Below, piece by piece: positions 7,831-14,456 of a stretch of 43,352 bases of DNA. Position 1 is the first letter of the stretch; each line of letters begins with the position of its first letter. The translations under genes and the position numbers were made by a program. The DNA is from Deltaproteobacteria bacterium (GTDB lineage Bacteria; Desulfobacterota; GWC2-55-46; DRQE01). The notes below the pieces were generated by a model, which saw nothing but the letters and a program-made list of their open reading frames with translations, did no database searches and was not told where the DNA came from. Where the stretch lies: positions 1 through 43,352 of the forward strand of contig JACRCI010000041.1 of assembly GCA_016219105.1 (NCBI GenBank). Reading direction: 5' to 3'.

Positions 7831-8721
7831 ATGAGGGTAACCGGCAACATGCTGTTTGAAAAACTCTCCGGCGACATTCAGGGGGCGAACGAGAGGCTGT
7901 TCAAGACCTATGAAACTCTTTCTTCCGGCAAAAGCATAAACGCCCCGTCGGACGACCCGGTGGCCATATCCGTTGTCTTCGGTTATAAAGACGTCATAGC
8001 CGGGCTTGAGCGGTACAGCCGGAATATAGATTTCGCCAACGCCTACCTCTCAAGCGCCGAGACGGCCGTCTCCCATGTCTCGGATACGCTCGTCAGGCTC
8101 AAGGAGCTTGCCATAGGCCAGGCCAGCGGGAACTCCACGGCCGAGACGAGGATGAATACGTCCTACGAGGTCGGGGAACTGTATGACGGATTGATAGCGG
8201 CCGGCAATACGCGGACAGGCGGCAGGTATATCTTTTCCGGGTACCTTTCGGCCGCCGGCGCATTCGATGCCAACGGCAACTACCTCGGTGACTCCAACGC
8301 CGCCTCTTTGAAGATAGGCCCGGACGCGGCCTTCACATACGGTTTTACCGGGGAGAAGATATTCAAGGGGGTTGGCATTCCCGCGGGGGTGGACATATAC
8401 AAGATAGTCGGCGACTTCAAGACCGCCCTTGAGACAAACAACGTGGCCGGGTTGCAGACGGCCATTGACGACCTTGACAAGGCCGCAAGCCAGATAAACG
8501 ACATAACGGCCGAGACAGGGGCGAGGATGAACAGGCTTGATTCCGAGAAAGATATGATTGACGGTTTTTCACTGGAGGCCAGGACCCTTCTTTCCGGCAT
8601 CGAGGACGCGGACCTCGCGAAGGTGTCCATTGCTCTGGCCACGCAGCAGACGACGCTTCAGGCGCTTCAGGCGGCCATTTCGAAGGTTTTCGAGCTGAAC
8701 ATATTCAATTTCCTGCGATAA
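7831..8721 (+). CDS. flgL: Flagellar hook-associated protein 3 FlgL
   Basis: FlgL forms the second junction ring on which flagellin polymerises. The 296-aa product resembles flagellin at both ends. The N-terminus reads MRVTGNMLFEKLSGDIQGAN and then LSSGKSINAPSDDPVAI, with LSSAETAVSHVSDTLVRLKELAIGQASG after it. The C-terminus contains EDADLAKVSIALATQQTTLQALQAAISKVFELNIFNFLR, the FlgL/flagellin C-terminal helix. NTRTGGRYIFSGY in the middle is a common FlgL landmark. It is adjacent to flgK and precedes csrA by 40 bases. Confidence 0.96.
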   Translation: MRVTGNMLFEKLSGDIQGANERLFKTYETLSSGKSINAPSDDPVAISVVFGYKDVIAGLERYSRNIDFANAYLSSAETAVSHVSDTLVRLKELAIGQASGNSTAETRMNTSYEVGELYDGLIAAGNTRTGGRYIFSGYLSAAGAFDANGNYLGDSNAASLKIGPDAAFTYGFTGEKIFKGVGIPAGVDIYKIVGDFKTALETNNVAGLQTAIDDLDKAASQINDITAETGARMNRLDSEKDMIDGFSLEARTLLSGIEDADLAKVSIALATQQTTLQALQAAISKVFELNIFNFLR

Positions 8722-8761
8722 CCGGGTTCCGCACGGGTAAGACATAGCCAGGGAGGGCGAT

Positions 8762-8998
8762 ATGTTGGTCTTGACAAGGAAGTCGGGCGAAAGGATAAGG
8801 GTCGGCGACCACGTAAAGATCACGGTCGTGGAGATACGGGAAAATCAGGTAAAGATCGGGATAGAGGCCCCGCCCGGGCTTGCCATACACCGCGACGAGA
8901 TATACATGAGGATCCAGGAGGAAAACAGGATGGCCGCCGGGGCGGACCGGGGCGCGTTCAGAAAGGCCGCGGACATGTGGAAGGGCGGGAAAAAATAA
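8762..8998 (+). CDS. csrA: Carbon storage regulator CsrA
   Basis: CsrA is a dimeric RNA-binding protein that blocks translation by covering GGA motifs near ribosome binding sites. The 78-aa product opens MLVLTRKSGERIRVGDHVKITV. It continues NQVKIGIEAPPGLAIHRDEIYMRIQEEN, with the conserved RNA-contact residues L4, R6 and the C-terminal R of the core (around residue 44) all present. A 20-residue basic tail follows the core. AGGGAGGGC precedes the ATG. Pairing with fliW and lying just upstream of flagellin points to the FliW-CsrA-flagellin feedback known from Bacillus subtilis and Campylobacter. Confidence 0.97.
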   Translation: MLVLTRKSGERIRVGDHVKITVVEIRENQVKIGIEAPPGLAIHRDEIYMRIQEENRMAAGADRGAFRKAADMWKGGKK

Positions 8999-9003
8999 CC
9001 GTC

Positions 9004-9158
9004 GAGGCCGGCTGGTTGGCCGGCGCGGGAGGGATCGAGATGGAAGTGATAAAGGTGAGGAAGGATAACGGCACGATAGGCCAACCGGCCGTCCCTGAAA
9101 TGTCGCGGTGCGAAGTCAATATTCCGTCCACGACGGCCAACCAGCCGTCCACGACGGC
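9004..9158. repeat. Cluster of in-frame palindromic elements at the 5' end of fliW
   Basis: There are three pieces. GGCTGGTTGGCCGG at 9010-9023 also occurs at 4851-4864 and 34223-34236. An inverted CCAACCGGCCGTCCC lies at 9081-9095. A full inverted copy at 9123-9158 is made of two GTCCACGAC palindromic units separated by CAACCA. Bases 9132-9155 are identical to 41607-41630. The first piece falls between the csrA end and the preferred fliW start, and the other two are translated as part of FliW. Confidence 0.8.
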
Positions 9159-9606
9159 GGGGCGCGTCATAAGATTATCATCCCGTTATTTAGGAGAAAT
9201 AGAGGCGGCCGAGAGCAAGGTAATCGCCTTCCCCTCGGGCGTGCTCGGATTTCCGGACGCCGGGAGGTTTATAGTCCTCGATTACGAATGCGACGTCCCT
9301 TTCAAGGTCCTGCAGTCCGTGGACGCGCCGGAACCCGTCTTCACGATAGTAGACCCTCTCGTCGTCAAGCCGGACTACCGCATAAGCATAAAAGAAGGCG
9401 CGGTCTCGGACCTCGGGCCGCCGCAAGAGCGGAACCTGATAGTCCTCGTGATACTTACCATACCGGACGATAACCCGGCCGGCATTACGGCCAATCTGAT
9501 GGCCCCCCTCATAATAAACACCGTTGCGATGAAGGGCAGACAGATAATCCTTCAGGACGACGGCCTCCCCGTAAGGTACCCGATATTTGGTCCCTCCGCC
9601 GGTTAG
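9040..9606 (+). CDS. fliW: Flagellar assembly factor FliW with repeat-encoded N-terminal extension
   Basis: FliW binds CsrA and relieves its repression of flagellin translation until flagellin itself sequesters FliW. The FliW core runs from about residue 45 to the end: SSRYLGEIEAAESKVIAFPSGVLGFPD, VFTIVDPLVVKPDY, NLIVLVILTIP and TANLMAPLIINTVAMKGRQIILQD. This core is about the normal family size (roughly 145 aa). The extra 44 N-terminal residues (including QPAVPEM and PSTTANQPSTTAG) are encoded by palindromic elements shared with flgJ and the gene at 41265. GGGAGGG six bases before ATG 9040 supports this start. An upstream ATG (8977) overlaps csrA and lacks a clear site. Whether the extension affects CsrA binding is unknown. 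Confidence 0.93.
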   Translation: MEVIKVRKDNGTIGQPAVPEMSRCEVNIPSTTANQPSTTAGRVIRLSSRYLGEIEAAESKVIAFPSGVLGFPDAGRFIVLDYECDVPFKVLQSVDAPEPVFTIVDPLVVKPDYRISIKEGAVSDLGPPQERNLIVLVILTIPDDNPAGITANLMAPLIINTVAMKGRQIILQDDGLPVRYPIFGPSAG

Positions 9607-9620
9607 CCGTCCTCGACGGC
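9606..9620. repeat. Palindromic unit abutting the fliW stop codon
   Basis: GCCGTCCTCGACGGC overlaps the last base of the fliW TAG. The same unit occurs in frame at 32445-32459, and 14-base versions lie in cheR (30487-30521). It is a 6-base-arm hairpin with a 3-base loop and no T run, so it is not a standard terminator. Confidence 0.7.
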
Positions 9621-9741
9621 AACAGAACATCCTTGACTACTCCAACTCCCGGTAAAACCACGGCCGCAAAATCCAACGTATCTTTCCCGGCTTTTTCCCG
9701 CTAAGTCTCCGGCCTCAATCCAGCAAGCCTGAAATTTTTTC

Positions 9742-9769
9742 TAAAGGAACCCCTTTCCGGCGCCGATAT
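9742..9769 (+). promoter_or_regulatory. Sigma-28 type promoter of flagellin
   Basis: TAAA at 9742-9745 and GCCGATAT at 9762-9769 fit the flagellar sigma-28 promoter with 16 bases between them, one more than the E. coli ideal. The promoter at 13604-13631 has exactly the same spacing and -10 box, so the variant is probably genuine in this organism. Only TAAA of the -35 extended box is conserved. Confidence 0.75.
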
Positions 9770-9897
9770 ATAAAACGTGATAACGGCTATGGAGACGGAG
9801 GTGATGTTGATGAGCGGGTAGGGAGGCTTAAGGGGGCAGAGGGGCCGCCCTTTCAAGAGGCCCCGGGAGGCGGTATTTCAGGATTTAACCCAAACAT

Positions 9898-9929
9898 GGG
9901 CACGGATGCCCGGAAAAAACCAAGGAGGG
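9898..9929 (+). promoter_or_regulatory. Probable CsrA binding sites in the flagellin leader
   Basis: A hairpin with stem GGGC (9898-9901) and GCCC (9908-9911) presents ACGGAT in its loop, close to the preferred CsrA target (GGA in a hairpin loop, with AC before it). A second GGA lies in the fliC ribosome binding site AAGGAGGG (9922-9929). Two sites, one upstream and one on the ribosome binding site, is the arrangement known for flagellin (hag) in B. subtilis. The binding itself is inferred. Confidence 0.65.
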
Positions 9930-9936
9930 TAAGACA

Positions 9937-11412
9937 ATGGCTTTAACGGTCAATACGAATATAGTTTCACTGAACGCGCAGAGGAACCTCGAAAGGGCGC
10001 AGAGCCCGCTTGCCACGGCAATGCAGAGGCTGTCATCGGCCCTGAGGATAAATTCCGCGAAGGACGACGCCGCGGGTCTCGCCATAGCCACCAGGATGAG
10101 CACCCAGATAAGGGGCCTTTCGATGGCTATCCGTAACGCCAACGACGGTCTTTCCATAACGCAGACCGCCGAGGGCGCCATGGACGAGATGACAACGGCC
10201 CTTCAGAGGATGTACGAGCTGGCCAACCAGGCCTCGAACTACAACACCTCGGCGGACAGAAGCTCCCTTAACCAGGAGGTCTCGCAGTTAAGCGCTGAAA
10301 TAAGCAGGGTGGTGAGCCAGACCCGTTACAACGGTGAAAAGCTCCTCGCCGGCGGCTTCAGCGCGGACATACAGGTGGGCACAGAGGTAAACGAGACGAT
10401 AAACGTCGCGATATCCAACATGTCGCCCACGAACATGGGAGTGGCGACGAACTATTCCACGGTGAGCGGCCTTAGCGACGCCTCTTTAGCCGATGTGATA
10501 GCCGAGGCGTATAACGCCGCGACGGTCGCCGCGCCTACGCTCGAAGGCACCACGATAGGCGCGCTTACCCAGTTCACGCTGTCAAGCGCGAAGATTACCA
10601 ACATCAACGCCTACTCGGCCTCCACCGGGGTGTCCTCCTTCTCTTACGGGAACGGGCTGGTAGGGGCCAACTACACCGCGGCCACTGCCAACGTGACTTC
10701 AATAGACGCGGGCGCGCTGGTCATAAACGGCATTTCAATTGACGCGGTCTCCGCCGGGACGACCAACACGACCCTCGCGGACAACCTCGTAACCGCCATC
10801 AACAACAAGACCTCACAGCACGGCGTTACGGCGGTCAAGACGACCGCGGGCGCCGGCGAGACGATCGCCCTCATCAACAGGTCCGGCGCGGCCATAACCG
10901 CAACGGCCAACAACTCCGTTGACGCGGACATCACGACCTTTTTCTCGGCCGGGACGACGTCGGTGTCGGCCGGAGGCAACGGCGCGGTGGTCTTGACCGA
11001 CACCCTCGGCGACACGACCGCCACGTATGACGCCGCCGCCACCGGGTTGTCAATCACCGGGATATCCAGCGCGACGACCACTCTCGCCGATTCCACGGTC
11101 ACGGCGCAGACGGTCTCGAGCGCGTCTGCCGCGAACCTCTCCATGATCGCGTTCAAGAGCGCGATGGACTCGATCAGCAGCGAGCGTTCCATAATCGGCG
11201 CGAAGCAGAACCGCTTCGAGTCCCTCATCAGGAACATCGAAAACACCCGTGAGAACATCACGGCCGCGCGTTCGAGGATCATGGACACGGACTTCGCCTC
11301 GGAGACGGCCAACATGACCAGGGGCATGATAATGCAGCAGGCGACCATATCAGTGCTCGTGCAGGCCAACACGCTGCCGCAGCAGGTGCTCGCGCTGCTC
11401 GGAGGAAGGTAG
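9937..11412 (+). CDS. fliC: Flagellin FliC
   Basis: Flagellin is the filament subunit, secreted through the flagellum and polymerised under the FliD cap. The 491-aa product has both conserved termini. D0/D1 at the N-terminus reads MALTVNTNIVSLNAQRNLER then LSSALRINSAKDDAAGLAIA and ANDGLSITQTAEGAMDE. The C-terminus has SERSIIGAKQNRFESLIRNI, ENITAARSRIMDTDFASETA and ends QQVLALLGGR. The variable centre (about 170-390) is Thr/Ala/Ser rich and includes a flagellin hook-IN motif (LVINGISIDAVSAG then TLADNLVTAINNKT). AAGGAGGG precedes ATG 9937. A sigma-28 type promoter and CsrA-type leader sit upstream. This is the only flagellin in the window. Confidence 0.97.
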   Translation: MALTVNTNIVSLNAQRNLERAQSPLATAMQRLSSALRINSAKDDAAGLAIATRMSTQIRGLSMAIRNANDGLSITQTAEGAMDEMTTALQRMYELANQASNYNTSADRSSLNQEVSQLSAEISRVVSQTRYNGEKLLAGGFSADIQVGTEVNETINVAISNMSPTNMGVATNYSTVSGLSDASLADVIAEAYNAATVAAPTLEGTTIGALTQFTLSSAKITNINAYSASTGVSSFSYGNGLVGANYTAATANVTSIDAGALVINGISIDAVSAGTTNTTLADNLVTAINNKTSQHGVTAVKTTAGAGETIALINRSGAAITATANNSVDADITTFFSAGTTSVSAGGNGAVVLTDTLGDTTATYDAAATGLSITGISSATTTLADSTVTAQTVSSASAANLSMIAFKSAMDSISSERSIIGAKQNRFESLIRNIENTRENITAARSRIMDTDFASETANMTRGMIMQQATISVLVQANTLPQQVLALLGGR

Positions 11413-11423
11413 TTCTTCTGGCC

Positions 11424-11452
11424 GGGGAGGGGCGTTATCCCGCCCCTTCCCG
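11424..11452 (+). terminator. GC-rich hairpin after flagellin
   Basis: GGGGCG (11429-11434) pairs with CGCCCC (11441-11446), extended by GGGA with TTCCC with one bulged base. There is no U tract, so it is more likely a partial terminator or an RNA-stabilising structure that lets flagellin outnumber the downstream flaG-fliD-fliS message. Confidence 0.4.
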
Positions 11453-11480
11453 CGCCATTTAGGTTCGGGGGGTGGTAACG

Positions 11481-11777
11481 ATGGACATAAAGGCGATAGC
11501 CATAAATGAGATTGATATAAAGCAGGCCGCCGCAAAGCGCCCGGTTGACCCCGTTGAACCCAGGGCTGGCATTAAACCCGTTGAGTCCGCGCCCGCGGTC
11601 ATGGAGCCTCCGGTGCAGACAAGGGCCGTGTTCGCGATAGCCGAGGACAAGAGCGTCGTCATCCAGATACTGGACCGGGACGGCAACGTGGTTGCCCAGA
11701 TACCGCCGGAGGATTACGTCAGGATGGCCAGACAGTTAAGGGACCTGACCCAAAACCTTTTCAGTGAGGAGGCATGA
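11481..11777 (+). CDS. flaG: FlaG family protein
   Basis: FlaG proteins are small cytoplasmic or exported proteins that affect filament length; the mechanism is not settled. The 98-aa product has a Pro-rich, poorly ordered first half. A conserved FlaG domain follows: AVFAIAEDKSVVIQILDRDG then NVVAQIPPEDYVRMARQLRDL, including the IPPEDYVRM motif typical of the family. GGGGGTGG lies a few bases before ATG 11481; a GTG at 11472 is the alternative. It sits between flagellin and fliD, its usual place, and its stop lies two bases before the preferred fliD start. Confidence 0.9.
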   Translation: MDIKAIAINEIDIKQAAAKRPVDPVEPRAGIKPVESAPAVMEPPVQTRAVFAIAEDKSVVIQILDRDGNVVAQIPPEDYVRMARQLRDLTQNLFSEEA

Positions 11778-11779
11778 AG

Positions 11780-13198
11780 ATGGCATTGAGCGGCGTCGGC
11801 GGCGCTTCGGGGATAAACGTTGACGAGATAGTGGGCAAGCTGATGCAGGTCGAGGCGCGGGTGCTCGTGCCCGTAAAGCGCGACATGACCGCGTATCAGC
11901 AGAAGATAAGCGCATACGGCGCGCTCCTCAATTCACTCTCGGCGTTAAAGGCCTCGGCCGGGACGTTGAAGGTGGCCGACCTTCTCGGAAAGAAGGCCGC
12001 GTCATCCGATACCTCTGTTTTTACCGCGACGGCGGGAACCGGCGCCTCTGCCGGGTCATATTCCATAAAGGTCAGTCAGACGGCTACGGCCCAGGGCATA
12101 TACTCTCCCGCCTTTACGGCCGAGACCGACGCCGTGGCCGACCTCTCGGCATACTCGACGCAGAAGATAAATATACAGGTCGGGAGTTCTTCGGCCGTTA
12201 CAGTGACCGTTGATTCGTCGAACAACACCCTATACGGCATAAGGGACGCGATAAACGGCGCCTCCGCCGGGGTCAAGGCGTCCATCATAAACGACGGCAC
12301 GGGCTACAGGCTGATCTTGACCGGGAATTCAACGGGCGCGTCCAACAGGATTACGGTAAAGGTTGACGAGAACAATAACGGGACGTTCGAGGAGGCAACG
12401 GCCGAGACCGACTTGACGGGGCTGTCAAGGCTCGCGCTGAACGCCACCTATGACTCGAACGGGCTCGTGACCGGAGGGGTAGCCAATATGACGCAGTCTC
12501 TGGCCGCGAAGGACGCCTCGCTGGTCGTTAACGGCCTTACGGTTACGAGGTCGTCCAACACCATATCGGACCTGATAACCGGGGTTACGCTCACCCTCCT
12601 GAAAGACAGCGCCGGCTCTACGCTGGGCCTCACCGTGTCGTCCGACGGCGATTCGTTAAAGGGCAAGGTGACCTCCCTCGTCTCGGCATACAATCAGGTA
12701 ATGACCGCCATAAAGGGGCTTAAGGGGGATATGGCTAAAAAAGGGGCGCTTTACGGGGACAGCCTCGTTGACGGCATCGCGAGCATGCTCAGGGGGACGA
12801 CGACCACCACCTACGGCAACTCCACGCTCGCGGCAACGGGCATAACGCACGACAAAAACGGGGTGCTCGGCGTTGATTCCTCAAGCCTGGACTCGGCCCT
12901 CTCGACCGACGCCCAGGGCGTGGTAAGCACGCTCAACGCCATGGGGTCTTCGCTGGAGTCGGCCCTGAACGATTACACGGGCACGATAATTCCCAATAAA
13001 AACGAGGGGTACAAGGCGTCCATAAGCATGTTGACCAAAAAAGAGGAAGCCATAGGGTTGAGGCTCATGGGGACCGAGAAGATGCTCAAGAGGAAATTCA
13101 GCGCCCTTGAGCGCACCCTTTCGATGCTCCAGAGCCAGGAGAATTACATATCGCAGCAGATGTCAATCATGTCAAGGACTAACGGAGGTGGAAAATGA
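11780..13198 (+). CDS. fliD: Flagellar hook-associated protein 2 (filament cap) FliD
   Basis: FliD forms the cap that folds flagellin at the filament tip. The 472-aa product has the FliD N-terminal domain (SGVGGASGINVDEIVGKLMQVEARVLVPVKRDMTAYQQKISAYGAL, split here as one continuous run at residues 4-50). A flagellin hook-IN motif follows (YGIRDAINGASAGVKASIINDG), then the C-terminal domain (KGKVTSLVSAYNQVM, LYGDSLVDGIASMLRGT, GVLGVDSSSLDSALSTDAQG). The end is coiled coil (FSALERTLSMLQSQENYISQQMS). AGGAGG at 11767-11772 is seven bases from ATG 11780, against one base from the upstream ATG 11774, so 11780 is chosen. fliS overlaps its end by four bases. Confidence 0.95.
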   Translation: MALSGVGGASGINVDEIVGKLMQVEARVLVPVKRDMTAYQQKISAYGALLNSLSALKASAGTLKVADLLGKKAASSDTSVFTATAGTGASAGSYSIKVSQTATAQGIYSPAFTAETDAVADLSAYSTQKINIQVGSSSAVTVTVDSSNNTLYGIRDAINGASAGVKASIINDGTGYRLILTGNSTGASNRITVKVDENNNGTFEEATAETDLTGLSRLALNATYDSNGLVTGGVANMTQSLAAKDASLVVNGLTVTRSSNTISDLITGVTLTLLKDSAGSTLGLTVSSDGDSLKGKVTSLVSAYNQVMTAIKGLKGDMAKKGALYGDSLVDGIASMLRGTTTTTYGNSTLAATGITHDKNGVLGVDSSSLDSALSTDAQGVVSTLNAMGSSLESALNDYTGTIIPNKNEGYKASISMLTKKEEAIGLRLMGTEKMLKRKFSALERTLSMLQSQENYISQQMSIMSRTNGGGK

Positions 13199-13575
13199 CA
13201 AGTCTTCAATACGCGAAAAACGCCTATGCGAACACCACGGTCAATACCTCCTCATCCCTTGATCTCGTAGTGCTCCTCTATGACGGCGCGATAGGGCATC
13301 TCGGCATGGCCGCGTATTACATGGAAAAGGGCAACATCTCCCAGAAGGTATATTATCTCTCGAAGGCCATGGCCATGGTGGAGGAACTCCTGATATCCAT
13401 CAACACGGAGATAGGGGGGGACGCGGGCCGGGAGATAGCGGAGAACCTCCAGGACCTCTACGTGTATATGCTGAGAGAATTGGCCGTTGCGAACGCGACG
13501 GATGACGCGGCGAAGGTGAAAAACGTGGAAGGCCTTTTGAAAGAACTGAAAAGCGCGTGGGACGCCGTAAGGTGA
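13195..13575 (+). CDS. fliS: Flagellin export chaperone FliS
   Basis: FliS binds the flagellin C-terminus in the cytoplasm and prevents early polymerisation. The 126-aa product has the family start YAKNAYANTTVNTSSSLDLVVLLYDGAI (residues 6-33), where LVVLLYDGAI is diagnostic. A four-helix pattern follows with ISQKVYYLSKAMAMVEELLISIN and ENLQDLYVYMLRELAVANAT. It overlaps fliD by ATGA, so translation is coupled. A GCGCCC/GGGCGC hairpin at about 13581-13602 follows the gene, just before the next promoter. Confidence 0.95.
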   Translation: MTSLQYAKNAYANTTVNTSSSLDLVVLLYDGAIGHLGMAAYYMEKGNISQKVYYLSKAMAMVEELLISINTEIGGDAGREIAENLQDLYVYMLRELAVANATDDAAKVKNVEGLLKELKSAWDAVR

Positions 13576-13603
13576 CAAAGGCGCCCTGGGGGGGTGGGGG
13601 CGC

Positions 13604-13631
13604 TAAAGTTTGGTCTTCTCCCTGCCGATAT
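13604..13631 (+). promoter_or_regulatory. Sigma-28 type promoter upstream of a small unknown gene
   Basis: TAAAGTTT at 13604-13611 and GCCGATAT at 13624-13631 match both boxes of the sigma-28 promoter, with 16 bases between TAAA and the -10 box. Predicted start is near 13639, about 40 bases before ATG 13678. It would also bring the two response regulators downstream under late flagellar control. Confidence 0.8.
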
Positions 13632-13677
13632 AAAATAGGAAGGTCATATATCTTGACTTCGGGTGAGAGGGGATGCC

Positions 13678-13875
13678 ATGACCATAACCTCGAACATCAT
13701 AGAGAGCATACTGAAACTGTCCGGCGGCGACGCCGTTTCCGAAAGGGCGGAGGAGCGGGTAAACGCCCCACGGGCGCTTTCGGAGGATGTCGTCACCATC
13801 TCGGAAGAGGGCAGGAAACGCATAATGGAGAGACTCAAGCATGACGTGGTGGAGCATCTTGGGTCGAAGAAATAA
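13678..13875 (+). CDS. Small hypothetical protein under a sigma-28 type promoter
   Basis: I do not recognise this 65-aa protein. It begins MTITSNIIESILKLSGGDAV and ends EEGRKRIMERLKHDVVEHLGSKK. The middle motif DVVTISEEGRKRI resembles the DxVxIS-type motif near the sigma-binding part of FlgM (here DKVEISQRSKEVQ), but the rest does not align. It is soluble, charged and helical at both ends. GAGAGGGG five bases upstream of ATG 13678 supports the start. The next gene starts at the base after its stop. Being a late flagellar gene, it may be a small regulator or export partner; this is inference from the promoter. Confidence 0.7.
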   Translation: MTITSNIIESILKLSGGDAVSERAEERVNAPRALSEDVVTISEEGRKRIMERLKHDVVEHLGSKK

Positions 13876-14454
13876 GTGATACGGGGCCCTTACAGCATCC
13901 TCATAATAGACGACGATTACGGCATAAGGAGCCTCCTCGAGGAGTTTCTTGAGGACAAGGGCTACAGGGTGGAGACCGCCGGAGACGGCCATGCCGCGGT
14001 GGACCTCATAAAGACCGTCGGTTTTGACGTTATAGTGGCCGACCTGAAGATGCCCGATACGAACGGGATGGATATCGTCAGGTTCTCAAGGCAGGTGTCT
14101 CCGGACGCCATGGTGATAATAATGACGGGCTACGCCTCCATGGAGACGGCCATACAGGCCATAAAGGAAGGGGCTTACGACTACATAACCAAGCCCTTTC
14201 AGGTGGAGGAGATGTATATCGCCGTAAAAAACGCGTGCGAGAAGCTTTTTCTAAGGCGCGAGCACAGATCAGTCATGGATGAACTGCGCCGGCTCCATGA
14301 GGACAGGGCAAAGGGGGCGCAGAAGGGAAAAGGCGGCAACGGCGCCGAGACGGTCGGGGACATAGAGAGGCTCGCGGGCCTCAGGGACAGGGGGGCGCTC
14401 ACAAAGGAGGAGTTTGACGTCCTGAAACACCGCTATTTCAAGGAAGGGCATTGA
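13876..14454 (+). CDS. Response regulator, REC domain with C-terminal SHOCT-like tail
   Basis: This is a phospho-receiver protein with no DNA-binding or enzymatic domain. Residues 7-125 form a receiver with acidic pocket D12-D13-D14, phospho-acceptor D56 (VIVADLKMPD), T84 and K106 (YITKPF). After a Gly/Lys-rich linker, residues 160-192 (DIERLAGLRDRGALTKEEFDVLKHRYFKEG) match the SHOCT pattern, a short helical module often at protein C-termini and thought to mediate oligomerisation. It starts with GTG directly after the previous stop and precedes a REC-HD-GYP gene by two bases. A kinase partner is not adjacent; the CheA hybrid at 25-27 kb is a candidate. Confidence 0.88.
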   Translation: MIRGPYSILIIDDDYGIRSLLEEFLEDKGYRVETAGDGHAAVDLIKTVGFDVIVADLKMPDTNGMDIVRFSRQVSPDAMVIIMTGYASMETAIQAIKEGAYDYITKPFQVEEMYIAVKNACEKLFLRREHRSVMDELRRLHEDRAKGAQKGKGGNGAETVGDIERLAGLRDRGALTKEEFDVLKHRYFKEGH

Positions 14455-14456
14455 AG

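Larger units (their letters stand above)
9607..9936 (+). other. fliW-flagellin intergenic region and flagellin leader
   Basis: This 330-base gap holds the palindrome at its left edge, a sigma-28 type promoter (9742-9769) and a leader of about 155 bases before fliC. The leader has at least eight GGA triplets, the stem GGGGCC/GGCCCC at about 9841-9864 and a small hairpin with GGA in its loop (9898-9911). I see no protein gene; a tiny ATG-initiated frame near 9789 ends within a few codons. Confidence 0.7.

Noticed and set aside
8977-9039. Longer fliW start overlapping csrA
   Set aside because: No clear ribosome binding site at 8977, whereas GGGAGGG precedes ATG 9040; the extra residues are also repeat-derived.
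9606-9620. Rho-independent terminator after fliW
   Set aside because: The hairpin is the mobile palindromic unit and has no T run.
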